Source: Vicinamibacteria bacterium (GTDB lineage: Bacteria > Acidobacteriota > Vicinamibacteria > Vicinamibacterales > UBA8438). Taken from it: 52,746 nucleotides of DNA. A program made the position numbers and the translations under genes. This document shows, piece after piece, positions 41,002-49,443 of this stretch (position 1 is its first letter; every line of letters starts with the position of its first letter). The notes under the pieces are model-generated. The model was not told the DNA's origin. It ran no database searches and worked only from the letters and a program-made list of their open reading frames with translations. Location of the stretch: contig JAJEEU010000008.1 in assembly GCA_022820825.1 (NCBI GenBank), forward strand, positions 1 through 52,746, given 5' to 3'.

Positions 41002-41383
41002 CACCCACGCCTGGCTGTGGTGGGTCGCCGAGGATTCCAGGCTGTCGGCTGCCGCGCGGCGCGCCATCGCGGGCGCCAGCGCAGACCATGCGCTGTGGAT
41101 GTCCGGGTTCTCCATCTGGGAAGTGGCCAAGAAGGTCCAGAAAGGACAACTGATACTGGACCGGCCGCTCGACGACTGGCTCGATCTGGCCACTGGCAAG
41201 TCTGGCTTGCACGTTGCAGATCCGACGCGCGCAGTGCTGGTCGAGAGCTGTCGCCTGCCCGGAGGATTCTCGGGCGATCCGGCCGATGCGATCATCGTGG
41301 CCACCACCCGGTCGCTCGGCGCCGTGCTCGTCACAAGGGACAAGCGGATTCGCGACTACGAACACGTCCGCACGGTCTGGTGA
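40985..41383 (+). CDS. PIN-domain toxin ribonuclease (VapC-like)
   Basis: 132 aa PIN domain: D6 in VLDTHAWLWW, E46 in FSIWEVAKK, D101 in GDPADAIIVA, D119 in VTRDKRI, a full set of metal ligands. The DTHAWLWW form is typical of PIN toxins paired with Phd-type antitoxins, as here. Start at 40985 overlaps the antitoxin end, implying coupled translation. Differs clearly from the PIN toxin at 5869, so the two systems are not recent copies. Confidence 0.88.
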   Translation: MRTVLDTHAWLWWVAEDSRLSAAARRAIAGASADHALWMSGFSIWEVAKKVQKGQLILDRPLDDWLDLATGKSGLHVADPTRAVLVESCRLPGGFSGDPADAIIVATTRSLGAVLVTRDKRIRDYEHVRTVW

Positions 41384-41406
41384 AGACGGGCGGACGGCAG
41401 CAGCGG

Positions 41407-41967
41407 CTACTTCAGGCCGAGCTGGCGGCCGGCGGCGAGCAGGGCGATGGACTCGCGGATGCGCTTCTCGCGGGTTGCGGGGCGTTTGGCCGTGTGAATC
41501 CACGCCACGAAGTGCCGGCGGTAGGTCGGGGCGAGCGTCTGAAAAAACCGCCAGGCGCGCGGCTCGGCGCTGAACGCCCGGGCGATGTAGTCCGGCAGCT
41601 CCGGTATCGCGGGCTGCGGCGTGCCGCGGATGTCGGTCGGCGCTGCGGCGAGGCCGGCGTCGGACAGCATTCCGTTCTCCTCGAGCTCGATCCAGCGCCG
41701 GCGGTTGGACGGCGACCAGTTGCTGCGCGGGTTCCGGGGCGTGAACTTGCGGACGTAGCGCTCGTCGTCGAGCCGCCGGACCAGGCTGTCGATCCAGCCG
41801 AAGCAGAGCGCCTGGCGCACGGCGGCCTCGTACGAGATGCACGCCACGCCCGTGTGGCGCTTGTGGAATACCAGCCAGACGCCGGGGCTCGCGGCGTGGT
41901 TTTCCGCGAGCCACGCCCGCCAGACCTCGCCGTCGCGGATATCCAGGGTTGCGAGGTCCTTGGTCAT
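41407..41967 (-). CDS. YdeI/OmpD-associated family protein
   Basis: 186 aa, cytoplasmic. Family landmarks: EVWRAWLAENHAASPGVWLV (about 13-32), VACISYEAAVRQALCFGWID, a basic KFTPRNPRSNWSPSNRRRW (about 73-92), and a C-terminal TYRRHFVAWIHTAKRPATRE domain with KRIRESIALLA. Members are small conserved proteins of poorly known function, some linked to bacteriocin or antimicrobial-peptide tolerance. Start at 41967 from the family N-terminus; the open frame beyond is shadow over the PQQ genes. It follows the PQQ gene by 35 bases. Confidence 0.85.
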   Translation of the reverse strand: MTKDLATLDIRDGEVWRAWLAENHAASPGVWLVFHKRHTGVACISYEAAVRQALCFGWIDSLVRRLDDERYVRKFTPRNPRSNWSPSNRRRWIELEENGMLSDAGLAAAPTDIRGTPQPAIPELPDYIARAFSAEPRAWRFFQTLAPTYRRHFVAWIHTAKRPATREKRIRESIALLAAGRQLGLK

Positions 41968-42002
41968 GTGCGGCGTCACTGCATCTGCAGGTGTGACGCT
42001 GG

Positions 42003-43958
42003 CTACGGAAGCGCGAGTGCGACGAGCGCGGGAGTCTGGCCGCCGACGGTGAGGGCGACGTACTGCCGGCCCTCGTGCAGGTAGGTCATGGGCGTGCCGA
42101 TGGGGCGGCCGGGCAGGTCGACCGATCCGAGTATCTCGCCGGTGGCCTTGTCGCGTGCGACCAGGCGCGGGCCGTCGCCGGCGCCTCCGGCATTCAGGCC
42201 GCTCACCAGCAGCGTCTTCGTCACCAGCGGTCCCCCCGCGCCGTCGCCGCCCAGCGGCGGCAAATCGAGGTCGCGCAGCAGCGGGTTGTGGCGGTAGCGG
42301 TTGCCGTCGCCGTTGGGCTGCATCCACGCATGCTCGCCGCGATTGAGGTCTATGGCCGTCATGCGGGTGTACGGCGGCTTCAGCAGCGGCAGGTCGTGCG
42401 GCATCCGCGGCTGGCGTCCGGAGAGCAGCCCCTGCGAGACGTAGCGCAGGTTGCCGCCGTCGGGGCGCGCGTACTTGACGGCCATGGCGCGGTTGGTGGA
42501 CGGCACGTACAGGATGCCGGTCTCCGGGTCCACGCCCGCGCCGCTCCAGTTGGCGCCGCCGCCGGCCCAGGGGCGCTGGATGGTGCCCTGCAGGCCGCCT
42601 TCGACGGTCAGCATGGCCGGCGAGAACAGCGGTCCCAGCCGGAAGTCGCGCACGGCTTCCACCGCCATCGCGCGGATCTCCGGCGTGAAATCGACGAGGT
42701 CGTCGATGGTCACGCCCTGGTACTCGAACGGCGGCGGCCTGGTGGGAAACGGCTGGGTAGGGGAGAGCTGTTCGCCCTCCAGGTCCGTGTCGGTCGGGAC
42801 CGGCCGTTCTTCTATCGGCCACACCGGATCGCCCGTCACGCGGTCGAAGACGTAGGCGAAGCCCTGCTTGCTGACCTGCGCGACCGCCTTGATGCGGCGG
42901 CCGTCCACGGTGATGTCGACCAGGTTCGGCGCGGCGGGGAAGTCGTAGTCCCAGATGCCGTGGTGCACGGCCTGGAAGTGCCAGACGCGCTCGCCGGTTT
43001 CGATATCGACCGCCACCAGGCTCTCGGCAAACAGGTTGTCGCCGGGACGGTGCCCGCCGTAGTAGTCGGCGGTCGGGGTGCCGGTGGGCAGGTAGACGAT
43101 GCCCAGCTCCTCGTCGGCGCTGATCGGGCTCCAGACATTGGAGTTGCCCGAATAGCGCCAGGACTCGTTCAGCCAGGTGTCCGCGCCGAAGTCGTCGGCC
43201 TGCGGCACCGTGCGGAACACCCACTTCGTGGCGCCGGTGCGGGCGTCGATCCCCTTGACCCAGCCCGGCGGGGCCTCCCTGGTGATCGGCCCGTCGGAGA
43301 TGACGGTCGGCGTGACGACCACGCCGTTGGCCACGAGCGGCGGTGAGGCCACGCCCATCAGGTGGTCGCCGCGGTGCGTCGTTTGCCGCCGGTCGGCCCG
43401 CGGTATGCCGGCCATCAGGTCGGCGCGCCCGTTGTCCCCGAAGGATGCAATCGGCCGCCCCGTGTCGGCGTCGAGCGCCAGCAGGTACGCCTCGCTGTTG
43501 CCGAAGAAGATGCGCCGGTCGTCGCCGTCGGCCCAGTAGGCGACGCCGCGCGAGTTGTAGAAGTGCGTGGGGCGGACCTTCAGGTACGCCTGCGGGTCGT
43601 GCAGCCAGACCGTCGCGCCGGTGCCGGCGTCGACGGCCGCGACGATGTGCAGCGGCGTCGAGAGGTAGAGCACGCCGCCGACCATCAGCGGCGTCGCCTG
43701 GAACATGCGGAACTGGACCTCGGGCACCTGCTGCCGGATGGCGTCCAGGTCGAGCGACAGCTCGGGCAGGTCCCAGCGCCACGCGACGCGCAGGTTGCCG
43801 AAGTTGCCGGCGTCGATCCGATCCAGCGGCGAGTACTTGGTGCTCGCCAGATTGGCGCCATACGCCCGCCATTCGCCGCCGGGCGCACCCGTCTGCGCGG
43901 CCGCCGACCCGGCGCCGAGCATGCAGAGTACGCCGATCAGGACGGCCCGTCTAACCAT
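42003..43958 (-). CDS. PQQ-dependent dehydrogenase (quinoprotein propeller), copy 2
   Basis: 651 aa. Signal peptide to about residue 21 (SAAAQ), then an eight-bladed PQQ propeller: WRAYGANLASTKYSPLDRID, blade motifs such as DAGTGATVWLHD and DIETGERVWHFQ, and the active-site-proximal VHHGIWDYDFPAAPNLVD. No haem domain, so electrons must go to a separate acceptor. ATG 43958 preferred; a TTG at 43964 is closer to GGAGGA and possible. Lies 6 bases after the sister gene, which is about as long and collinear. Substrate (alcohol or sugar) unknown. Confidence 0.88.
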   Translation of the reverse strand: MVRRAVLIGVLCMLGAGSAAAQTGAPGGEWRAYGANLASTKYSPLDRIDAGNFGNLRVAWRWDLPELSLDLDAIRQQVPEVQFRMFQATPLMVGGVLYLSTPLHIVAAVDAGTGATVWLHDPQAYLKVRPTHFYNSRGVAYWADGDDRRIFFGNSEAYLLALDADTGRPIASFGDNGRADLMAGIPRADRRQTTHRGDHLMGVASPPLVANGVVVTPTVISDGPITREAPPGWVKGIDARTGATKWVFRTVPQADDFGADTWLNESWRYSGNSNVWSPISADEELGIVYLPTGTPTADYYGGHRPGDNLFAESLVAVDIETGERVWHFQAVHHGIWDYDFPAAPNLVDITVDGRRIKAVAQVSKQGFAYVFDRVTGDPVWPIEERPVPTDTDLEGEQLSPTQPFPTRPPPFEYQGVTIDDLVDFTPEIRAMAVEAVRDFRLGPLFSPAMLTVEGGLQGTIQRPWAGGGANWSGAGVDPETGILYVPSTNRAMAVKYARPDGGNLRYVSQGLLSGRQPRMPHDLPLLKPPYTRMTAIDLNRGEHAWMQPNGDGNRYRHNPLLRDLDLPPLGGDGAGGPLVTKTLLVSGLNAGGAGDGPRLVARDKATGEILGSVDLPGRPIGTPMTYLHEGRQYVALTVGGQTPALVALALP

Positions 43959-43964
43959 GGACAA

Positions 43965-45962
43965 CTAGTCCTCCGGCAGCCTGAAGGCGAGCAGCTCGCC
44001 GGAGTAGCCGGCGCCGCTGACGGCCACGACCAGGTATTGCTGCCCGTCGAGCAGATAGGTCATCGGCGAGCCGGTCTGCGGGGCGGGCATGTAGACGGCG
44101 CCGACCTCCTGGCCGGAACCCTTGTCGTAGGCGCGCAGCATGGCGCCGCGCGCCCCGCCGGGCGTCGTGAACGCGCCGCCGTCACCGGCAATGACGAGCG
44201 TCCTGGTGACGAGCGTGCCGAGGCGTCCCAGGCGCCCGGTGCGCGGTATGTCCAGCCCGCGCAGGGCAGGGTGGTTGCGCACGTTGTCGGCGGTCTCACC
44301 ATGGGGTACCTGCCAGACGATCTCACCCGCGTCGAGGTCGATCGCCGTGATGCGGCCCCATGGCGGCTTGATGATCGGCAGCCCCTGCACCGTGAGCCGC
44401 GGAAAGCGGAAGATCGCGCTCGCGGGACCGCCCGCCGCCGTGTCGAGCGCCAGGCCCTGGACCCAGTCCAGGTCCGTGTGCTCGGGCGCGTGCACCAGGC
44501 CCATGCCCCAGGGGCTGGTGTTGGAGAAGATGTAGAGGATGTTCGTCTCCGGATCGAGCGCGCCGCCCGGCCAGTTGGGTCCGCCGGTGGGGCGCGGGAG
44601 CTGGATCGTCGCCTGCGGTCCGGGGAAGCGGCTCACGACCGGCGGCGTGAAGATCGGGCCGATGTTGTAGTCCGCCACGAACGCCTCGGCCTCGGCCCTG
44701 AGCTCGGGGGTGAAGTCGATCAGGTCGTCGACGGTGACGCCCTGCCGTTCGAACGGCGGCGGCCGGGTGGGGAACGGCTGCGTCGGCGAGTACCGCTCGC
44801 CGGGGACGTCTCCCGCCGGCACCGGCCGCTCTTCGATGGGCCACACCGGCTCGCCCGTGGCCCGGTCGAGCACGAAGAGGAAGCCCTGCTTCGTCGGCTG
44901 GGCGAGCGCCTGGATGGTCCGGCCGTCCACCGTGATGTCCGTGAGGATCGGCGCGCACGGCAGGTCCCAGTCCCAGATGTCGTGGTGCACGGTCTGGAAG
45001 TGCCAGCGCCGCTCGCCCGTCTTGATGTCCAGCGCCAGGATGCTGTCGGCGAACAGGTTGTCGCCGGGCCGGTGGCCGCCGTACGCGTCGTTCGTCGGCG
45101 CCTCGGTCGGCACGTACACCAGGCCCAGCTCCTCGTCCGCCGACATCTGGCCCCAGGCGCCCGTGTTGCCGGTGTACTCGCGCGAGTCGTTGAGCCAGGT
45201 GTCCGCGCCGAACTCGCCGGCCAGGGGGACCGTATGGAAGATCCACAGGCGCCGCCCGCTGCGCACGTCGTAGCCGCGCACGAAGCCCTTCGTGTTGCGC
45301 ATGCTGCGGGGCGCCACGCCCGGGGAGTGCGCGGCGCCCACGACGATGACGTCGGACGCGATGATCGGGGCCGCCTGCAGGCCGATGTCGCTCTCGATGG
45401 GATCGATGACCTGGTCGGCCTCGCGCTTGAGGTCGACCAGGCCGCCGTCGCCGAAGCCGGGCACGGGACGTCCCGTCCGGGCGTCGAGCGCGATCAGGTG
45501 GTAGCCCGGCGTGACGAACACTATCCGCCGGTCGTCGCCGTCGGCCCAGTACGCCAGGCCGCGGCCCGAGAGGCGCCGCGGCGCGGCCTCGCCGCGGGCG
45601 CCCTCGTCCAGCCGGTACATCCAGAGCAGTTCGCCCGTCGCGGCGTCGAGCGCCACCACGGCGCGCCGGGTCCCGCCGGTCGAGTACAGCACGCCGTCAA
45701 CCACCAGCGGCGTCGACTGGAAATTGAACTCCGGGCGCGGTCCGAGGTTGTCTGTCTTGAAGCGCCAGGCGACTTCGAGCTGCTCGAAGTTGGACGCGTC
45801 GATTTCCGCCAGTCCGGAGTAGCGCGTATTGGCGAGATCGCCGCCGTAGGTCGGCCAGCGGCCCGGCGGCGCGCCGCGCTGGGCCAGTGCGGCCGCCTGC
45901 GCCGCCCAGACCAGCGCGCAGGCGGCGCCCGCGGCGAGCAGGCGTCTCGATCTCGCGTTCAT
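43965..45962 (-). CDS. PQQ-dependent dehydrogenase (quinoprotein propeller), copy 1
   Basis: 665 aa. Signal peptide to about residue 28 (ALAQ), propeller start WPTYGGDLANTRYSGLAEID, blades with DAATGELLWMYRL and DIKTGERRWHFQ, and VHHDIWDWDLPCAPILTD. TKQGFLFVLDRATGEPVWP is the conserved blade shared with copy 2. Like copy 2 it has no haem domain. Lies 34 bases after the haem/copper gene at 45997, whose c-type haem is a candidate acceptor. Start from the signal peptide; no strong ribosome site. Confidence 0.88.
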   Translation of the reverse strand: MNARSRRLLAAGAACALVWAAQAAALAQRGAPPGRWPTYGGDLANTRYSGLAEIDASNFEQLEVAWRFKTDNLGPRPEFNFQSTPLVVDGVLYSTGGTRRAVVALDAATGELLWMYRLDEGARGEAAPRRLSGRGLAYWADGDDRRIVFVTPGYHLIALDARTGRPVPGFGDGGLVDLKREADQVIDPIESDIGLQAAPIIASDVIVVGAAHSPGVAPRSMRNTKGFVRGYDVRSGRRLWIFHTVPLAGEFGADTWLNDSREYTGNTGAWGQMSADEELGLVYVPTEAPTNDAYGGHRPGDNLFADSILALDIKTGERRWHFQTVHHDIWDWDLPCAPILTDITVDGRTIQALAQPTKQGFLFVLDRATGEPVWPIEERPVPAGDVPGERYSPTQPFPTRPPPFERQGVTVDDLIDFTPELRAEAEAFVADYNIGPIFTPPVVSRFPGPQATIQLPRPTGGPNWPGGALDPETNILYIFSNTSPWGMGLVHAPEHTDLDWVQGLALDTAAGGPASAIFRFPRLTVQGLPIIKPPWGRITAIDLDAGEIVWQVPHGETADNVRNHPALRGLDIPRTGRLGRLGTLVTRTLVIAGDGGAFTTPGGARGAMLRAYDKGSGQEVGAVYMPAPQTGSPMTYLLDGQQYLVVAVSGAGYSGELLAFRLPED

Positions 45963-45996
45963 GTCGACGGGTGCGCGCCGCCCGGTCCGGATACCG

Positions 45997-47277
45997 CTAC
46001 TGGTCGTTCGCGCGGCCGGCGGTTTCCCGCTCGCGGACCATCGCGTCGTAGTCTTCCTGCTCCAGCTCGATGTACCACACGTGGGCGTGGTACATCTCGT
46101 CGTAGCTGCGCTGGCCCCAGCCCACCCACTGGTTCGGGTCCGGATTGAAGCGGTTCGCCGCGGTGTTGTCGTGCCACGCCGACACCCTGACCAACGTGCC
46201 CGGAGGCAGCAGCGGCGCCACGTCGTCGGCGTAGACGTAGTTGATGTGCCAGTTGAACTGGAAGTCGTCGACGTGGCTCAGCATCTCCACGCGGCCGTCG
46301 GGATGGACCGCCTCCAGCGACATGGCCTTGCCGCGGATGTGCATGTGCGGCTGGTAGCTGAGGATCTTCGTCGGCCTGGTGATCGGGGTGAAGCCCTGGT
46401 GCTTGGTGACGGTGTGCGGGGGGATGTCCAGGTCGCCCGTGTTCACGCCCATGCGCGCGTGCTGCACCTCGTACTTGGGCACGTGACCCCGGGGATAGAA
46501 CCACAGCCCGACCGTCAGGTAGTCGGTGATCTCCTCGCCGACCGAGTGATAGTGGATGTCGAAGCGCACCTGCATGTTGGCGGGCATGCGCTGGCCCGTG
46601 TCGTCGGCGTAGAGCTGGCCCGGCTTGCCGACCGCGTACTCGACCAGCCAGCGGGCGTTGCCGTGGTGCACGATGCGGCGGCCCTCCGGGGTCGGCCGCA
46701 CCTCGACCGCCTTGATCCAGCGCTCCTCGGGCAGGCCCGAATCGACGACCGGCTGCCACCACTGGTCGGTGCCCTCGGCCGGCTGCGTCCACGGCGCGGA
46801 CTGCACGGTGAAGTCCGGCGGCCGGCCCAGCAGGTCGCCCATGCGCCAGCGCTCGCCCTGCGGCCATTCCTGCGGCGGCGGCATGTCTCCGGGATCGCCG
46901 CGCGGACCGCCGATATCGACCCAGCGGGCGATGGTCGCGATCTGCTCGTCGCTCAACGAGATGTCGTTGACGAACTCCTGGATGCCGACGGTCTTGTCGA
47001 TGTGCCACGGCGGCATCTCGCGCGCGACCACCTTGCTCCTGATCGAGCGCGCCCAGGGCCGCACTTCTTCGTAGGTCACCAGCGGCATCGGCGCCATCTG
47101 GCCCGCGCGGTGGCAGGCCTCGCACTTCTGCTGCAGGATCGGCGCAATGTCCCGGGTGAACGTCGGATCGCCCTCCGCCGCCGCCGCGGCGCCGAGATTG
47201 GCGAGCAGGAGCACGGCGCAGGCCGTGCCGGCGAACGCCGCGCGCCGCAAGGTTGGCGCTGATGATGCGGTAGCCAT
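45997..47277 (-). CDS. Periplasmic c-type haem protein with copper monooxygenase-like C-terminal half, paralogue 3
   Basis: 426 aa. Signal peptide to about residue 33, haem c motif CEACH at 52-56, MPPWHIDKT, a central FDIHYHSVGEEITDYLTVG, and SYQPHMHIRGKAMSLEAVHP as candidate His-x-His/Met copper site. It keeps the most canonical copper motif of the three paralogues. ATG 47277 chosen because GGGAG is about 9 bases upstream; ATG 47286 is too close to it. Lies 15 bases after the Ig-like gene and before the PQQ pair. Confidence 0.82.
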   Translation of the reverse strand: MATASSAPTLRRAAFAGTACAVLLLANLGAAAAAEGDPTFTRDIAPILQQKCEACHRAGQMAPMPLVTYEEVRPWARSIRSKVVAREMPPWHIDKTVGIQEFVNDISLSDEQIATIARWVDIGGPRGDPGDMPPPQEWPQGERWRMGDLLGRPPDFTVQSAPWTQPAEGTDQWWQPVVDSGLPEERWIKAVEVRPTPEGRRIVHHGNARWLVEYAVGKPGQLYADDTGQRMPANMQVRFDIHYHSVGEEITDYLTVGLWFYPRGHVPKYEVQHARMGVNTGDLDIPPHTVTKHQGFTPITRPTKILSYQPHMHIRGKAMSLEAVHPDGRVEMLSHVDDFQFNWHINYVYADDVAPLLPPGTLVRVSAWHDNTAANRFNPDPNQWVGWGQRSYDEMYHAHVWYIELEQEDYDAMVRERETAGRANDQ

Positions 47278-47292
47278 GATGCACATCTCCCG

Positions 47293-48171
47293 CTACTTGA
47301 CCAGCACGTCAACGTAGCCGTTCGTCCAGCAGCACTGGAATCCGACCGCCATCGTCGTGAGCTGCGGTCCCGAATCGTCCCACGCCAGCACGCGCAGGAC
47401 GTACCGGCCGGGTGCGTCGAACGAGGCGCTCGTGACCGCCTTGCCCGCCGGGTCGAGCGCCGGCTCGACCTCGCTGAAGTTTACCTTGCCGGGGCCCCGG
47501 AACTTGCTCCACACCACCCCGAGCCGCGGCTCGCGCGTGAGCGGATAGTTGCCCGAGCTGCGGAGCACCAGGTCGTCGGCGATCCACACCTCGAGCGGCA
47601 CGGAATCCGACACCTGCGCCTCCAGCGACGCCCGGACGCCGCGCGGACCCTGCGCATGCGGCCCCTCCGGCTCGAACCTCACCACCGGCGGCGTGTTGCC
47701 GGTCGTCACCTCGCGCAGCGCGTCTATCTGCCATTCCGGGCGCAGGTGGCCCGGGACGGAAACGGTCTCGCCGGCGGAGGTCAGGGTCCAGGTCAGCGTC
47801 CGGTCGCCGAAATCGGCCGGCACGGTGACCGTGAACACGCCGGTCTGGCGCCGCGGCAGAAAATGCGTCGGTTGTCCCTGGTCCGGCGGTCCGGGCTCGA
47901 GCCGGTTGGCGGGGCCGACCGGGACGTCGAGCAGCTCCTCGTAGTTGCGGTTCATGTAGCCCCACGACAGGTTGAAGGTGCCGTCGGGGTTCGCGTACCA
48001 ACCCTCGAACGCCGGCGTCACGCTCTGGCCGCGGGGGCGCGGGACCGGGACGTCCCGGAACGGCTGCGTGTGAATCCGCGTCTGCGAGTACGCCCAGCCG
48101 CCGAGGGCCAGGAGCACCGACGCGACCGCGCTGACGACGATCAACCGGCGCGGCGAGGTCATCGCGGCCAT
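47293..48171 (-). CDS. Secreted Ig-like-fold protein, paralogue 3 of 3
   Basis: 292 aa. N-terminal hydrophobic signal or anchor (about 10-28, LIVVSAVASVLLALGGWAYS), then the family series TPAFEGW, LSWGYMNRN, VGPANRLEPGPPDQGQPTHF and VPADFGD. The C-terminal beta domain ends YVLRVLAWDDSGPQLTTM and has a CC pair absent from the others. The ATG overlaps the hydrolase stop (TGATG) and GAGGTG precedes it. Here the gene precedes its haem/copper partner rather than following it. Confidence 0.75.
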   Translation of the reverse strand: MAAMTSPRRLIVVSAVASVLLALGGWAYSQTRIHTQPFRDVPVPRPRGQSVTPAFEGWYANPDGTFNLSWGYMNRNYEELLDVPVGPANRLEPGPPDQGQPTHFLPRRQTGVFTVTVPADFGDRTLTWTLTSAGETVSVPGHLRPEWQIDALREVTTGNTPPVVRFEPEGPHAQGPRGVRASLEAQVSDSVPLEVWIADDLVLRSSGNYPLTREPRLGVVWSKFRGPGKVNFSEVEPALDPAGKAVTSASFDAPGRYVLRVLAWDDSGPQLTTMAVGFQCCWTNGYVDVLVK

Positions 48172-49433
48172 CACCTCGGGATGGACTCGTAAAGCGCCTG
48201 CATGTATTCCGCGCCGAATCCGCGGGGCACGTCGCCCCGCTGTATGAAGCGCAGGAAGATCAGATCGTTCTGCGGGTCGGCCGTCCACTGCACGCCGGTC
48301 GCGCCGTGCCACCAGAACGAGCCGACCGCGGGCCCGCCGTCGCGCTGCTCGGTGGTGATCTGCAGGCCGAGCCCGAACCCCGCGCCGCGCCAGAAGTCCT
48401 CGAAGAGGAAGAAGCGCCGCTCCGGCCCCTCCGGCAACTGGTCGGTAAGCATCGCGTCGACCGAGGCGGAAGACAGGATGCGGACGCCGTCCAGCTCGCC
48501 CCTGTTCAGCAGCATCCGCCCGAAACGCAGGTAGTCGTCAACGGTCGAGGCCAGGCCGCCGCCGGCCGAGGGGAATTTCGGCGGCGCGGCGTAGCGCGTG
48601 CTGTTGTCCGCGACGGGCACGAGCGTGCCGGGCTGCTCGCCTCCGCGGTAGTAGGACGCGAGGCGGTGCCGTTTTTCCGCCGGTACCCAGAAGCCCGTGT
48701 CCGGCATGCCGAGCGGGTCGAAGATACGGGTCTCGAAGAACTCGGCGAGACCCATGCCCGAGGCGCGCTCTATGAGCACGCCGGCTACCATCGACGGCGT
48801 GTGGTACACCCAGCGCTCGCCCGGCGCGAAGGCCAGCGGCAGCGCGCCCAGCCGCTCCATGTACTCGTCGGCGGTGAAGTCGCCGCGGCGCATGGCCGCG
48901 AACTCCTGCGCGATCGGCGCCTCGGGCGCGATGCCCGCCCACTCCGGGAAGCCGAGACCCATGGTGTAGCGCAGCAGGTCGCGCGGGGTGATGGCGCGCG
49001 GCGCGTCGTATACCTGGTCGAGCGGGCCGTCCGGATCGCTCAGCACGCTGGGGTTCGCCAGCTCGGGGAGCCAGCGGTCCACCGGCGCGTCGAGATCGAG
49101 CCTGCCCTCCTCGACCAGCATCATCACCGCGACCGCCGTTATCGGCTTCGTCATGGAAGCCAGCCCGAAGATGGTGTCGCGCGCCATCGGCGCGCCGGTC
49201 TCCAGATCCTGCACGCCCCTGGCGTCGACCTGCACGACCTCGCCACGGTGATAGACGAGCGACACCGCGCCGGCCAGCTCGCCGGCATCGACGTACTTGT
49301 CGAGCACGGCGGTTACCTGTTCCAGTGGGTCCTGCGCCAATCCGGCCGCGGAGCTCTCGCCGGAAAGCGCGACTGCGCCGGCCAGGGCGACCGCGCCGAT
49401 GCAGGCAGCAACGAACGGCATTCGACGGAACAT
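48171..49433 (-). CDS. Secreted serine hydrolase, beta-lactamase/esterase class C-like
   Basis: 420 aa with signal peptide to about residue 33. Catalytic SxxK is S93-K96 (LASMTKPITA), the tyrosine motif is Y210 in WVYHTPS, and HGATG near the C-terminus takes the KTG place. This arrangement is typical of class C-like esterases and D-aminopeptidase relatives rather than true antibiotic-degrading enzymes. AGGAGG 6 bases before the ATG fixes the start. Lies 10 bases after the lipoprotein gene and overlaps the Ig-like gene by one base. Likely acts on an ester or amide in the periplasm. Confidence 0.87.
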   Translation of the reverse strand: MFRRMPFVAACIGAVALAGAVALSGESSAAGLAQDPLEQVTAVLDKYVDAGELAGAVSLVYHRGEVVQVDARGVQDLETGAPMARDTIFGLASMTKPITAVAVMMLVEEGRLDLDAPVDRWLPELANPSVLSDPDGPLDQVYDAPRAITPRDLLRYTMGLGFPEWAGIAPEAPIAQEFAAMRRGDFTADEYMERLGALPLAFAPGERWVYHTPSMVAGVLIERASGMGLAEFFETRIFDPLGMPDTGFWVPAEKRHRLASYYRGGEQPGTLVPVADNSTRYAAPPKFPSAGGGLASTVDDYLRFGRMLLNRGELDGVRILSSASVDAMLTDQLPEGPERRFFLFEDFWRGAGFGLGLQITTEQRDGGPAVGSFWWHGATGVQWTADPQNDLIFLRFIQRGDVPRGFGAEYMQALYESIPR

Positions 49434-49443
49434 CAGCGGCCTC

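Noticed and set aside
43362-46148. A 928-codon plus-strand frame opposite the PQQ genes.
   Set aside because: Shadow frame; the minus strand holds two full PQQ propellers with signal peptides.
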